Notes under the pieces: generated by a model
Told to the model about the DNA's origin: nothing
The model's database searches: none
What the model saw: only the letters and a program-made list of their open reading frames with translations
Assembly: GCA_002099365.1 (NCBI GenBank)
Contig: MSED01000001.1
Location: forward strand, 1,364,001-1,428,000
Source: Phialophora verrucosa
Taxonomy: Eukaryota; Ascomycota; Eurotiomycetes; Chaetothyriales; Herpotrichiellaceae
Reading direction: 5' to 3'
DNA length: 64,000 bases
Part shown: piece after piece, positions 48,385 through 60,167 of the stretch
Layout: every line of letters begins with the position of its first letter
Position numbering within the stretch: position 1 is the stretch's first letter
Program-made: the position numbers and the translations under genes

Positions 48385-49478
48385 CTACGCTACCCCGGCC
48401 TCCGGTCTGACCGGTCCCCAGATGTACATTGAAGCAGCGCCTTCGTTCTTCCACCGGCATGTCTTGTTGTCCACGTTCACAAGGTCGCCGTCTGCATAGT
48501 GTTCGATGGCAAAGCCACTAGGATCCCTCCAATAGTCAAAGATCTGAGAGCCAAGAATATGTCGCCCTACTCCCCAGATCGGAACGTACGATTTGCTCAA
48601 GAGATACTGGTGCCCCAGGAGCTGCGTGTCGAAGTCTTCCACCTCAAATGAACAGTGATGCATTTGGTGCTTGCCCTCGAAGTTAGGGGGTGCACGAGAC
48701 AAGAAAAGCGTGTGATGGTCGCTGTATTCCTTGCCTTGGTCTAAATGCATGAAGGTAAGGGAGTCGACCTCGTCGCCGTTGATCTCGTCCCATAGGATGT
48801 CTGAAGGCACGAAGTTGAAATATTCGGTGTAAAACGCCACGTCCTCATCGAACATGGCCGTGACATAACCATAGTGCCCCAGCTTATGAATCATGGCGGG
48901 ACCGGTTTTGAATCGCTGCCACTCTCCTGTTTTGGAGTTGATTAGCTTGACAACATCTCGAGGTATGACCTTGCAAAGGGCGTATTGTCACCTTTTCTGT
49001 TCTTGGTCAGTGCAGTGTTATAGGCACCTTTGTGAACTTCTGTTTCTGACACGGCTGACGAAGGCACTGGTCTTTCTTGCAGCCCCCAAACGACATGAAT
49101 CTGGGTGCCTGAAGGCGATGTGATTGTGACGATTGAACCTCCACCAGGCCCTTCATAGACCGAAATTGGTGACGCCTCATCCAACATGGAAGCTTTGATG
49201 AAGTCCTCTTCTGTTTGGGCCACAAAGGCTGCTCCTCCAAAGGATTCCTGTGTGCATTTGCTTCTTCTTGCCACGTAGATGCACATGTCTCGGCCGTAGC
49301 CACTATAGTAGATTGTTTCTTGCTCCCGGGAGACTTCGGTAAAGCCAAAGTCTCTTGCAAATTGATCAAACTTGTCGAGGTCGAGATGATAGAAATAGAC
49401 ATGGCTGATACGGCTCAGTTGGACCTTGTGTTGTGCATTGACAACCACCGGAATACGGCCACGTGGTGAATGAAGCAT
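48385..49478 (-). CDS. Type I extradiol ring-cleavage dioxygenase (VOC superfamily)
   Basis: Model complement(join(48385..48926,48992..49478)), 342 aa; the 65-bp intron joins KNRK to GEWQRFKTGPAMIHKLGHYGY in frame. Two VOC modules form the usual duplicated beta-alpha-beta-beta-beta fold; module 1 begins near LSRISHVYFYH. The catalytic C-terminal module carries the metal triad: His180 in KLGHYGY, His253 in MHHCSFEV and Glu304 in FAIEHYAD. It also has the fingerprint GRHILGSQIFDYWRDPSGF, which supplies the conserved active-site His (285) and Tyr. The family opens catechols next to the diol with Fe(II) or Mn(II). Homologues act on dihydroxybiphenyl, homoprotocatechuate or similar substrates; this one is unassigned. 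It is tandem with the FAD hydroxylase and divergent from the BVMO. The frame extends eight codons upstream without ATG, so a further 5' exon is possible. Confidence 0.87.
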
Positions 49479-49951
49479 GATCCCAAACTCTTCGCGATTC
49501 AACGAAATCTATGCCGTGGTCTACCTGAATAACACATAGGCTTAATAGACATATGAAGGCGAATGTTGACTAAACGTATGACTCGATTCCGCCTCGGATT
49601 TCGAAAGGTCTCGAGATCAGGAAACAATGAAGACGTAATATCTTCCAGGCCAAGATTTGTTGGGCATCGCGTTTCTTCCACCGAAGAGACGCATCGGCAG
49701 TTTAATGCCGAGGCTTCAAAGTGGAAGAGGCTTTTTCGATATTCCCCCGGAGGTTGTAATAATGTGGAGAATCGTTGGATGGAACTTCAATGGGAGGGTG
49801 ACTAGTCGGCTGGATACATCCGCAGGCTGGGCAACTCCGCATTCTCATCACTCCATCCACCATGGATTGCAATAGCATATAGTCCCGGCTCGCGAAGGTC
49901 GTAGGCAGTTCCAGCCTACCTACGTACTAGTCAGATCGCGCAATAGCCATC
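49479..49951. promoter_or_regulatory. Divergent promoter of extradiol dioxygenase and BVMO
   Basis: About 470 bp. It contains a perfect palindrome TCCG-CCT-CGGA (near 49588-49598), the kind of inverted CGG-triplet pair that Zn2Cys6 regulators bind. TCCGCA words occur near 49828 and 49842. The regulator gene at 55.1-57.5 kb is the obvious candidate to act here. A 60-codon minus frame at 49499-49681 may include an untranslated exon of the dioxygenase. Confidence 0.5.
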
Positions 49952-51958
49952 ATGGGTTCCATCGACATTCCGAAACAATACACGGTCAAAGACCAGCATC
50001 TCGGCATAGCCAGGCCTGTTAGAATCGTCGTCATTGGGGCTGGGATATCAGGAATAGCGTTTGCGTACAAGGCAAAGGCACTCGAGAAGGTTGAGTATGT
50101 CATATATGAAAAGAACGCAGATGTGGGTGGAACGTGGCTGGAGTCGCGTTATCCAGGTTGCTCCTGTGACATCCCCGCCCACTCATACAGCTATCCTTGG
50201 ATAGGAAACCCGTCCTGGTCCAAATTGTGAGTGGATTGAATGAGGATCCATGATTATATTTGCTGACACTTGCTCATAGTTATGCTGGTGCAGAGGAAAT
50301 CTGGAAGTTCTACCGTGAGAGAGCCGAAGAGTATGGGGTTTATGACCATGCAAAGTTCAATCACCTAGTGGTCGGGGCAGACTGGAACGAAGACTACGGG
50401 AGATGGACAGTGAGGGTGGAAGACCTCGACAGCGGGAAGATAATCGAGGACTTGGCAGATGTTGTCATCAACTGTGGTGGAGCGTTGAAGTAAATTCCAC
50501 GCCTCGGTTCTCACCTGTGTTCCAGATCCAGCTAACACTGCGAACAGTAAGTGGAAGTGGCCCGACATTCCCGGGCTTCACTCGTTCAAGGGGTCCCTGG
50601 TTCACACCGCGCGGTATCCCCAGGACCTCGATCTCAAGGATAAGAAGGTTGCAGTCATTGGCGCCGGATCGTCCGCTATCCAGGTGGTTCCTACAATTCA
50701 ACCAGGTGAATGCGAGACTCGGGCTGTTAACACATGAAAGGTGAGCTGACATTGGATGGTTTAGTTGTGAAGACTCTCATCAGCTTCGCTAGGTCTCCGA
50801 CCTGGATTGCACCACAGTTTGCAGGACAACTGGCCCCGAACGGACGTGCAACAACATATACTGAAGAACAGAAGCAAAGGTTCATCAACGACCCAGAACA
50901 CCTACTGAAGTATCGCCAAGGAATCGACCATCTCATCAATGCTAGGTTTCCCAATTTTTACAAGGGTTCTCCTGCCCAGAAAGCTGCGCGAGAGATCGTA
51001 GAACGGGGAATGAGAGAAAGACTCACCAAACTTGATCCGGCTCTTCGTGAGAAGCTTATTCCAGATTTCGAGGTTGGTTGCAGACGGTAAGTGTTAGCCA
51101 CTCCCTTATCCGCAGGCTGCATTCTTATGACGATCTTTACAGGGTAACGCCTGGGGAAGGATACTTGGAAGCCTTACAGGAGGACAATGTCGAAGTCGTC
51201 ACAACGAAGATCCGGGAGATCAATTCGGAGGGCATAGTAACTCACGATGGTAAGGCATATGCAGTCGATGTGGTCATTGCCGCCACGGGATATGACACAT
51301 CCTATGTTCCTCCATTCCCACTCGTTGGACGAAATATGGTGGATCTCAGAGAGCGGTGGTCCAAGACAGGAGCCGAGGCGTATTTTACTTGTCCTGTCCC
51401 AGACATGCCGAACTATTTCAGTGAGCTGATATCTTTGTTCCCGCATTGCCATATATGCTGACTCTGCAATCAGTGGTGGTTGGGCCAAACACGCCGATCT
51501 CGAACGGCTCCTTGATGCCAGCGATTGAGGCACAGCTCGAATTTGCGTTGAGCTTTGTGAAGCGGATCCAATGCCAAGGGGTGAAATCCGTCGTGGTGAG
51601 CCGGCAAGCAACTACCGAATTCAACGAGCACAAGGACGCCGTGATGGAGCTTTTGACATTTTCGGGAAATTGCAACAGTTGGTAAGAGTTCTGATATCCC
51701 GTTGCCTGTCATGATCTAGTACAAGAGACGCTAACCGGACTCTTTTCTATGTGCAGGTATAAAGGCGGAACAAGCAATGGCAGGATCATTGGACCGTGGC
51801 CAGGCTCGGTCAATCACTTCATGGAATCTCTGAGAGAGCCGCGGCTGCAGGACTTCGAATTCACTTACGACACTCCCAACCGTTTCGAGTATCTTGGAAA
51901 TGGTCTCTCCTTGCGTGAGCTCAGGAGTGAACCTCTCGGATGGTACATTCGGGCATAG
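49952..51958 (+). CDS. Baeyer-Villiger-type flavin monooxygenase
   Basis: Model join(49952..50226,50280..50489,50548..50705,50765..51086,51143..51420,51474..51681,51757..51958), 550 aa; six introns of 53-75 bp, all in phase. N-terminal FAD fold VIGAGISG (residues 27-34), GGTWLESRYPGCSCD, and NADPH fold VIGAGSSAIQ. The family fingerprint F-x-G-x-x-x-H-x-x-x-W/Y-P/D is FKGSLVHTARYP, with Tyr in place of the commoner Trp. Late motifs include ATGYDTSYVPPFP and GPNTPISNGSL. Type I BVMOs insert oxygen between a carbonyl carbon and its neighbour, turning ketones or aldehydes into esters. In this neighbourhood the likely substrate is an aryl ketone or aldehyde, which is inference. No signal peptide or membrane anchor is seen. 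Confidence 0.9.
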
Positions 51959-52808
51959 TATTAACGTCAAGAGTGTGGCACTCTGTCTGATTCCAGCAGC
52001 ATCGGGGTATATTGAGCAAGGCTTCAAATATCCTCTGAAGGCAAGAACGCCAATGAACTAAATTACTTCGTCCATGATTCTTGTTAAGTTTTAGATTCAC
52101 TTGCTAGAATTACACATGTATATTATAATGCTTGCCTTGGTAGCGGATCAGCTGGCTAGATATTGTTGAGACAGGCGAACTTGACTTCTATGGGGAGTGC
52201 GAGGTACCTCTGCGTCAAACAGTCGGCCCTAGCCCAAACACTGACAACATCCCTCGCCCATTTTGAAGGCGTTGTCTTCGGTTGAGTATTCTCGCATTTG
52301 AAGACACTCACATGCCGTGTAGTATCATCAGCCACAGGAGAGATCGACGACACCAGTTCTCTCGGTATACCGGCACTGACGGAGTGGGTCCTAAGCCAAT
52401 GCGAGCGTGCAGCCGTCGACGAAGGCGTCGGCTTGTTGGATCCGAAAACCTTCCATCGTGATTCTCAATCCGTCTTCGGACACAACACATTTCTACTGTC
52501 CCTTGCAATGATACTGCCGGTGGCCTTCCGATATACACGAAACGAAGAGGGAGAACGCATATCCCTCATCGCTGGCCGCGGTTGGATCAAGTTCCAGCAA
52601 GACCCAATAGAATGGATGACAGGCATTCTTCGGCATGGCAGATTTCGTCCAGCCTCTAGCGAGCAACGTCAGGCGCTGTGTCGATTGTAGAAGCAGTTCC
52701 GAGTCTTCCGACCCCATTTGCAGTTTGTCGTCTGCATATATGTGGTGAGTATAAGGAGATACCCATAGCGTGCCAGGCGATCTCAGAGTGAGGTTACTGT
52801 AGTCGACC
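51959..52808. other. Spacer between BVMO and cleavage dioxygenase; one doubtful ORF
   Basis: Holds the BVMO 3' end and the promoter of the next gene. A plus-strand frame at 52298-52690 (130 codons, starting MKTLTCRVVSSATGEIDD) is open and codon-like but matches nothing I know; it could be a small orphan gene or chance. A TATATG element lies near 52736. Confidence 0.35.
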
Positions 52809-54646
52809 TTGCAACAAACAACCTTGAGGCAGACCCCAGATTCCATGGCGCACATCTTTGAGTTGGCCCAGACCCTTTCGTCCTCTCCCAATTATAGCAA
52901 TGGATTGAAAGCCAGCGACCAGATCAAGTTTCCAGCGACTGAAGTATTTGGGGGATTCAACAGTGCTTCCCGCATAGAAGGAGACGTGGAGAATCTCGAG
53001 GTCACCGGGCAGATTCCCCGCGACATCGACGGCACTTTTTTTCGAATCCAACCCGATCATCGACACCCCCCTATTCATGAGTCAGATATCCACTTCAACG
53101 GCGACGGCAACGTCACAGCGATACGTATCAGTCAACGCCGTGCGCACTTCAAACAGCGCTACGTGCATACGGATCGTTTCAAACACGAAAGCCATCATGG
53201 AAAGGCTCTATTCGGAAAATACCGCAACCCGTACACAGACAACGAGGCAGTAAAAGGAGTGATTCGGACCGCAGCCAACACCAATGTCTTTTTCTGGAGG
53301 GGAATGTTACTGGCCACTAAAGAGGATGGCCCGCCTTATGCGATAGAGCCATCCACTTTGAAGACTATTGGACGGTACGATTTCGAAGGTCAGGTGTTAA
53401 GCCCGACCTTCACTGCGCATCCTAAGTTCGATCCGAAGACAGGTGAGATGGTTTGTTATGGATATGAGGTAAGGGAGAACCATTACGTCTTTTGAAATGA
53501 GCATGTTTTAAGTCGTACATTACACAGGCTGGCGGAGATGGAAATGATGGATCATGCGACATTGTCGTCTACACTATCAATGCCGAGGGCATCAAGACGG
53601 AGGAATGTTGGTACAAAGCTCCATTCTGCGGTATCATTCATGACTGTGGGATCAGTGACAATTGGGTTGTGCTGCCAATGACGCCACTTAAATGCGATTC
53701 AGACCAGCTGAAGAAGGGGGGCAACCATTGGGCATGGGATCCGAACGAGGACCAGTGGTATGGCCTAGCGCCGAGAAGAGGTGCACAGCCAACGGATATA
53801 AGATGGTTTCGATCGAAGAATGGTAAGCCATATAAAAAAGCTCGCTCTGAGGAGACTTCCCCCTAATGAAATCACGCAGCTTTTCAAGGCCATACCGTAG
53901 GCTGCTACGAGACTTCGGATGGAAAAGTCGTGTTCGACCTCACAATCGCTGATGGCAATGTCTTCTTTTTCTTCCCGCCTATCGATACGCCAGCTGGAAC
54001 CGTGGCTCGGCGCAACAAAGTACGAAACAAAACAACACGCTGGATATTCGACCCGGAAATGAAAGCTTCAGGCTGCTGGGTTGAGCCGGTTGAAGAGGTC
54101 GACACATACTCGGGAGAGTTCTCTCGAATCGATGACCGCTTTGTGACAATGGAGTATAACCACTATTGGCAGGCAGTGATTGACCACACCAAGCCGTACG
54201 AATTTGAAAAGTGCGGCTCCCCAGCGGGTGGGCTCTTCAATTGCCTTGGGCACTTCACCTGGGATAAATCCATCACGGAGACATTCTGGGCCGGTCCCTG
54301 TGCAACTTTCCAAGAACCAGCTTTCATCCCAAAACCTAACTCGACACAAGAAGGGGACGGCTACCTTGTTGCGCTGCTGAATCATCTCGACGTTCTCCGA
54401 AATGATATCTGTATCTTCGACGCACAGAATATCAAGCAGGGTCCAGTGGCGGTGATCCACCTGCCGTTCAAGCTTCGTCTGGGGTTGCACGGAAACTTTG
54501 TGGAGGAAAAAGAGATCAAGGCGTGGAGAGAAGCAAGGGAGCAGAAATTAGGTGCCGTGCAGCCAGCTCAATCGCCATTGGCATGGCAACGGGACAGGAT
54601 AGTTTCGAATGGCGTCAGTGAACCGAACCGCGGTGACTCCCTGTAG
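52809..54646 (+). CDS. Lignostilbene/carotenoid cleavage dioxygenase
   Basis: Model join(52809..53468,53528..53822,53880..54646), 573 aa; introns of 59 and 57 bp. The four iron-binding His of the seven-bladed propeller family are visible: His204 (TAHPKFDP), His258 (GIIHDCG), His323 (FQGHTVGCYE) and His522 (GLHGNF). Stilbenoid-cleaving members (NOV1, Neurospora CAO1) use a Tyr and a Lys to hold the substrate 4-hydroxyl. Residues in the matching places are Tyr138 (GKYRNPYTD) and Lys171 (LLATKEDGPP), which favours a stilbene-type phenolic over a carotenoid. The reaction splits a C=C bond with O2 to give two aldehydes. A second Met at 52845 (MAHIFELAQ) is an equally good start. The gene is tandem with the BVMO, suggesting joint control. 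Confidence 0.88.
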
Positions 54647-55125
54647 CCTTGTACACATCCTCATAAGAGCATGCGACCTCTGCGACCGCAGATCATGGAA
54701 GGACACTGATGAATGTCCTCCAGGTACGGAATGTGGCTTGGGTGTCGTAGATCATTTGATGGAGCCTGTGCAGATTCCTCCACCAAAACTTGTACTTCGT
54801 TGCTTGTCCCGCCTGCAGCCCACGAGGCTCGCAAAAGGACAAGGTATTTTTCAACTCTAGTGACGAAATATACTGCATTCGTCCGGTAGTTCTCAATGGG
54901 TGCTCCCCACCGCCCGACAATGAATCAATTACACCTGGGGCATACTGAACATCGATAACGGGTTCGTCAAAGTCGAACCATCGAATACTCCCAACAACTC
55001 CGAATGAAAATCGAGGTCGAACGTCTCGAAAGCATCAAATTGAGAGCTGCTGAGATCACTAGGCGGCAAATGTCAGATCAGAACTCCCAACGGATGTGAG
55101 CAAATCATCAGAGCGTAGGCACAAC
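54647..55125. other. Convergent 3' intergenic region
   Basis: About 480 bp between the converging dioxygenase and regulator genes. Nothing recognisable beyond short unsupported frames. Confidence 0.5.
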
Positions 55126-57452
55126 TTACAAGTCAAGGAAATCGAATGAGTCTTCTAAGGCTTGGGAAGCTTCAGAAAGAGGTGCCTGCGTCATCATGCT
55201 GTCTTCAATCCTGGTGCCTGGGTTGCTTTGCGGAGGTATTCGTTCGGGACGTGTTTGATGTGAACTTGCGAGCGGGCCTGCCGGATCCAAGGCACCGCTT
55301 TCTTGGACTCTTGCTTCGATATCAGGCAAGACCTTCTCACACCAACCTACTTGATCCATGCTCTTGAGGGTGTCCAGGCAGAGCCTGATGAGCTGTTGAT
55401 ATTCGTCGTTGCTCTGCTTCTGAAATGCAAGTATGAGGATCCACATTACCTCTCCAACGGAGTGGCAATCAAAGAGGGTCATGCTCGACAGTATTTCCGC
55501 CTCTCTCATGTACTTTACAACCTCCACTGCCCTCTCGGCCGCTTGGATACACCTGGTACTTAATTCCTCATAACATTTCTGTTTGGCTGGAACAGTGAGC
55601 CGGGAAGGCTTCGTGACCGAGAACAGGAGGAAAGGCCGTGTGATGAAGATGATGGAGATCCAGTATCGCAAGTGTAGCACTGCAACTGCTCGTCGGTGTT
55701 GAGGCGGAAGAGAAGACTTCCAGTGTAGGTACGAAGGCACGCTCTCCAGCCACCTATACTGACGGGTCAAACTGTTGAACACTCTTTTTATCGGCAACCG
55801 ACCGCCTGATTGTGCCGGTTCAAGGAAGCAGTCATAGCTGATCTTCTTTCTCAGCTTTACCAGACTCAATGATAGAGCCTGATAGCCTAGCGGCATAAAG
55901 GTCCCGGGGTCTAACATCTATTGCAAACGTGAGCAGTCAGTTGTAAATCGAGGGCTCTTAGACTTGCCTGTTCGCACGCTGGTGGGATATTCATGAAGAT
56001 AGCATCGTCAACTATCGCGCAGGGATATCCTAGCCGAATCGCGATGTCATGGTCCATCGAGTAGATTGTCCACCATAAGCGCCTGCATCTCTCTCTTTCG
56101 ATTAGATCCTGAGTCCTTGAGCATATGTCTCGATGTAGTCCAAGTGAAAAACCAATCTTGACTGCTGTTCCCACATTGAGGTAGGCAGCCATACTGTAAC
56201 AGGAGCCATGCATTGCTAAGGCCTATATACGAGTTAGAACATACACAAAACACTTTCAAAAGGGAGTGCTCACTAAGAGTCCGAAAGCCTTGATTGTCTC
56301 TATATCGGCTTCATCTGCGGCGGCCAATGATTGCCCCTTTGCCAAGGCAAGATAGTCGGCTGTATTCTTGCAATCCTCGGGCACATCTGTGCCAGATCGT
56401 GCAGTATAAGATCCTGATCGCATACTTCCCAAAGAAAATATCGAATAGAGCGAACACAGCCATGAAGCAGTTGCTGTTGAACCTCGATCATGCAAGGTGC
56501 TCTCAAGGCGTGTGAAAAACTGTTCTGTCGAATAGAACCAGTAAAGGCAATGAATATGCTCAAAAAATCTCGCTACATATCGCATACAGAGCTGACGACA
56601 TGGCAAGTAAACCTCTTCGGTCCGGGTAGTACTTGGGCTGTCTGGCGTTAGGGGCGGCAACAAACCGGTCTTCAATGGTGAGACCACTTTTGGATCCAGA
56701 TAGACTGAGCTCGTGCATGCCATTCGAGCAGCATGATTCCAACGAATGGAAGACTCTGCTCCGACGTAACCTTCAAATGTCAGCGACATATCTTTTCGGG
56801 GCTGACAGGAGATACACACGATATTTTCCCAGAGAATCCAATACCATGCAACCCAAGTCTTCTTGCAAGAGTGGGTGTTCATCCCTTTCCACGACCTCTT
56901 GAGTCCCATCAGGGGCAGGGTGAGTATCGTCGACACCAATGTCGACACCGCTGCTTTCGATTTCCCTGGATAGTGTTTCCACTACAGCGCGGCTACTGGA
57001 GCGCATTTCCAAGTTGGTGAGGACCCTCTGAATATTTTCGACCGTCAAGTCAGGCAGCTCTTCTTCCGACACGAACTGGCGGAGCAGCTTGATGGAATGG
57101 TCAAATACATCGCCAGAAACCCTATAGAATGGACGCTTCCTGCCACTCAGGTTGAATTCACACAGTACACCCTGTGCCTTGCAGTATTGGCAACTCTCGC
57201 CAGCTGTCGGTCACATAATATAGTTAGATGACAACGTAACTTAAGCGCCGCGTATCGACATACCGCGACCCACACACTTGGCTCGATGTCAGTATAGTGT
57301 CTAAGCATACGTGTCTCCATATTCGGGAGGAGTCTCACCCTGGTTTTACGCGCTTTGCAGGTATCGCAGCTCTGACGTGCACGCTTCCGAGGCCGTCCAT
57401 TTGGGAATCCCGTCCCTGGCTGCTCTATTACTTCAGCTCCTCCTCGACGCAT
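55126..57452 (-). CDS. Zn2Cys6 transcription factor, probable cluster regulator
   Basis: Model complement(join(55126..55917,55968..56222,56274..56770,56820..57203,57264..57276,57339..57452)), 684 aa, all phases consistent. A basic stretch RPRKRARQ precedes the zinc cluster, with Cys at residues 29, 32, 39, 47, 50 and 57. The cluster is split over three exons, and exon 2 is only 13 nt (57264-57276) yet supplies the third Cys. The fungal-specific domain follows, with YVGAESSIRW (near residue 170) and the GTAVKIGFSLGLHRD, ERERCRRLWWTIYSMD blocks. The last intron has a GC donor in perfect consensus (CAG|GCAAGT). The C-terminus is acidic (DSFDFLDL), a plausible activation segment. Its central position among oxidative genes on both strands suggests it controls the cluster. 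The start at 57452 was chosen as the first ATG in the frame. Confidence 0.86.
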
Positions 57453-57627
57453 CTCGAATTGTTGCTGACGATTTAGAAGGATAAATATGCCCAATGAGGA
57501 TTTTTGTGAAGTCTAGTAGCATGAAAGAGAACAACAAGATTGACCCCCCTCGTGTTTCCCCTCTTGCTCTCGCTTCGGCAACATGCATCCGACGATTTCG
57601 CCACCCATCCAAGCGCGAACCTTGGCC

Positions 57628-59496
57628 TCAGCTGGAGGCAGTTTTCGCCTCAATGTCGCCAGTGGGCAATCCCGAGGTGTTCTCCGCGAAAATCAGACGT
57701 AACGGCCGCACACCCACAGTAAAATGATCGCGAGTTTCTTCCAGCAGCGCCCTACCATCCTCACCCGGCGCGAAGTTCACGCTTTCGAAAGCGTGGATGA
57801 AGTGGGTGATCAAATCGCGCATCTCCATGATAGCTAAGGCCCTTCCAATACATCCGTTCATTCCTGTTGTTCTTCAGCTACAATTGCATGTTGTCGCGGA
57901 GTGAGAATCCTTACCAATGTTCCATGTCAGGAAAGCTTCGGGGTTTTTGATCAACTCCGGTTTTGAATACCACCGTTCCGGTATAAACTCCTCCGCAAAG
58001 GCATAGTTTGCGTCGTCATGTTGCATAGCATATGGCGGAATAACGATTGTGGTTCCTCCGGGAATGAAGACGTCGTTGATGGTAATGCCTTCTGGTGGAG
58101 TAACTCGCGGAAAGCCAGAGGGGATAGCCGGATGCAAACGAAGCGCTTCCTGTATCACGCCGTTGAGATGTTGAGCCTTGGACACGTCCTTTGGATCCAA
58201 TCGAGGGCTGCGTTTCAGCAACGGCTCCAGCTCACTACGCAGCTTCTCTACTTGAACTGGATCTTTGGCCAGGTAATAAAAGAGGAAAGTCAGCGTTGCT
58301 GCTGTTGTGTCAGAGCCGCCGACTATTGTAAGTCTGGTATCACCGCGTAACCACTGATAGTCGACGTCTTGCTTCTGGGTACGTTCATACGCTTCCACGA
58401 GATGAGACAAAATCTGGGCAATAAGATCAGCATTCCATTGTCAGAGATCGAAGAAGTCTCACATCATGCCTGTCCGACGGTTTTCGCGTTCTCTCCTGAA
58501 CTTGCAGCCCAACAAAATCCAACCATGCTCTGGCACCATGCCCTGCGCGAGGGAGTCTGTGTAGGATCGGCGCAAGCCATGGGACAGGAGTGGTTGGTCC
58601 AACATCTGCCATGCTTGTCTCCAGAAGATCGGGAATCCAGCGATTGATCCGAGAAGTCATCATATGGAACTCTTTTCCAAGGCCCAGATCACCCATGACA
58701 TCGAATGCTTTCAGTGGTTAACAGCAGACAGGTTGTTCGACACACAACACCTACCAAAATATTTAAACCATTGAGAAGCATCGAACGGTCTGCCTGTCAT
58801 GCGCTTCATCTGCCTTATAAACTCTTCGCAGTGCACAGCGACTCTTTCTTCGTAGTTTCGCAACGCTGAAGGGGAGAAAGCCTTCGAGAACACTCTCCTC
58901 CGAGCATCGTGTATCACTTTGTCTCGCACGGTATGTAGGTTCACCAGTGGCAGGGATCGATCGTACCACGGACTCTTGATGCACTTGGATTCGTTGCTAA
59001 GAACGACATGAATTGCCGCTGGATCGTTGATGGATAAGTTGCCGGGGCCTTCAGCGTTCCCATGAACATGATATTCTAGTACTGTAGCTCTCTACTCACC
59101 TGTCCTGACAATAGGCCCATATTGTGCATGTAACTTCTGTATTACTAAGTAATTGTCGGACTTGCGAATCAGATATGAGTGATAGAGATTGGACAGTCGT
59201 GCCCAGTACGGGCCCGGGAACTTTCGCAGTGGATGGAAAAGGGTCCGGTACAGCGTTATGCTCGTGTAAAGGCCGGCCAAATAAGACGAGCTGAGGGAAA
59301 CCGTCGCAACGATCGTGAGGAATGGTCGATAATGTGTTAAATGAAAAACCACGAGAGCGAGCAGACAAATTGCTGTGAGCACTCGGATAATCCATAGATG
59401 TGCATTTCTGTGATGCTCGCCGCGGATGAAATACAAAAGGTGAGTTAGAGCGCCAGCACCTGCAGCAAATGCGCAAGAAGCTAAAAGGGTTATCAT
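57628..59496 (-). CDS. Cytochrome P450 monooxygenase
   Basis: Model complement(join(57628..57863,57915..58413,58463..58707,58755..59048,59100..59496)), 556 aa; four introns of 47-51 bp. The N-terminus has about three hydrophobic segments before the Pro-rich hinge (FHPLRKFPGPYWARL), more than the single anchor of most P450s but common in some fungal families. The I-helix oxygen-binding motif is GGSDTTAATLTF, the K-helix ExxR is EALRLHP, and the PERF-like box is PERWYS. The heme loop is WNIGMNGCIGRALA, with Trp where Phe is usual; Cys483 is the heme ligand. It hydroxylates or oxidatively couples or cleaves a small molecule in the ER membrane. In this context O-demethylation or ring or side-chain hydroxylation of a phenolic is plausible but unproven. 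Confidence 0.89.
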
Positions 59497-60167
59497 TCTG
59501 CTTGGTAGTAATTGTGTCCTGTGTGATGATTAGGATGAAGCCTTCCTTCTGTGCGAAATTAAAGATCTATTGGAATTTGGCGATTAGGGGTCAGGCCTTT
59601 GGGGACGTGTGGGCAGTTCTCAAGCTTCCGTAGCATGCCTAGGACGGCGACAAGATTCCGATACACGACCGGAAGAGCGGGTCTATACATCCACGCCAGT
59701 CGTGGTGGCGGTCTATCAGTTGATACGGCTAGATAGATCCGAGAAGTGGCAAATGGAAACCTTGCATAAACAATCCGAGGACTTTCCGTCCTACACAAGA
59801 AAGAAACATGGGAAGGTTCGGCAGCAGTGATGGCCGGGTGACCATCAGGACGGAACGTGAGAGTGAGCATCCTGCTTCCGAGAGTCCCTCGAATGGAACA
59901 GCAGAATCGAGACCGCTCAGCGATATGTCTATTAGCCTCCTCAATGGGGATGATCGTCTGGTATTCATGAAACAGCCATCTTCATTTATTCAGTTGATAG
60001 ACAGTGGCATAGGTAGCACCGAGAGGTTCGAAACTAAATTCGTAACCAGTCTTATGTTATTCACCGATAGCAGGTACAAAAACCTATCAGACAAATAAGT
60101 CGGAACATCAGGTTGACTTTGCAAAAGGACATGTCTTCAGGCCAACTGCATTCTAATATAGCTTCTT
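59497..60167. other. P450 promoter and VAO 3' region
   Basis: About 670 bp between two genes on the same strand. Open frames on either strand (for example 59559-59870 minus, 59808-60098 plus) show no domain. No gene is supported. Confidence 0.5.

Noticed and set aside
49499..49681. A 60-codon minus frame as a separate gene
   Set aside because: It abuts the dioxygenase start and contains splice-like signals; it is more likely a 5' exon or leader of that gene.
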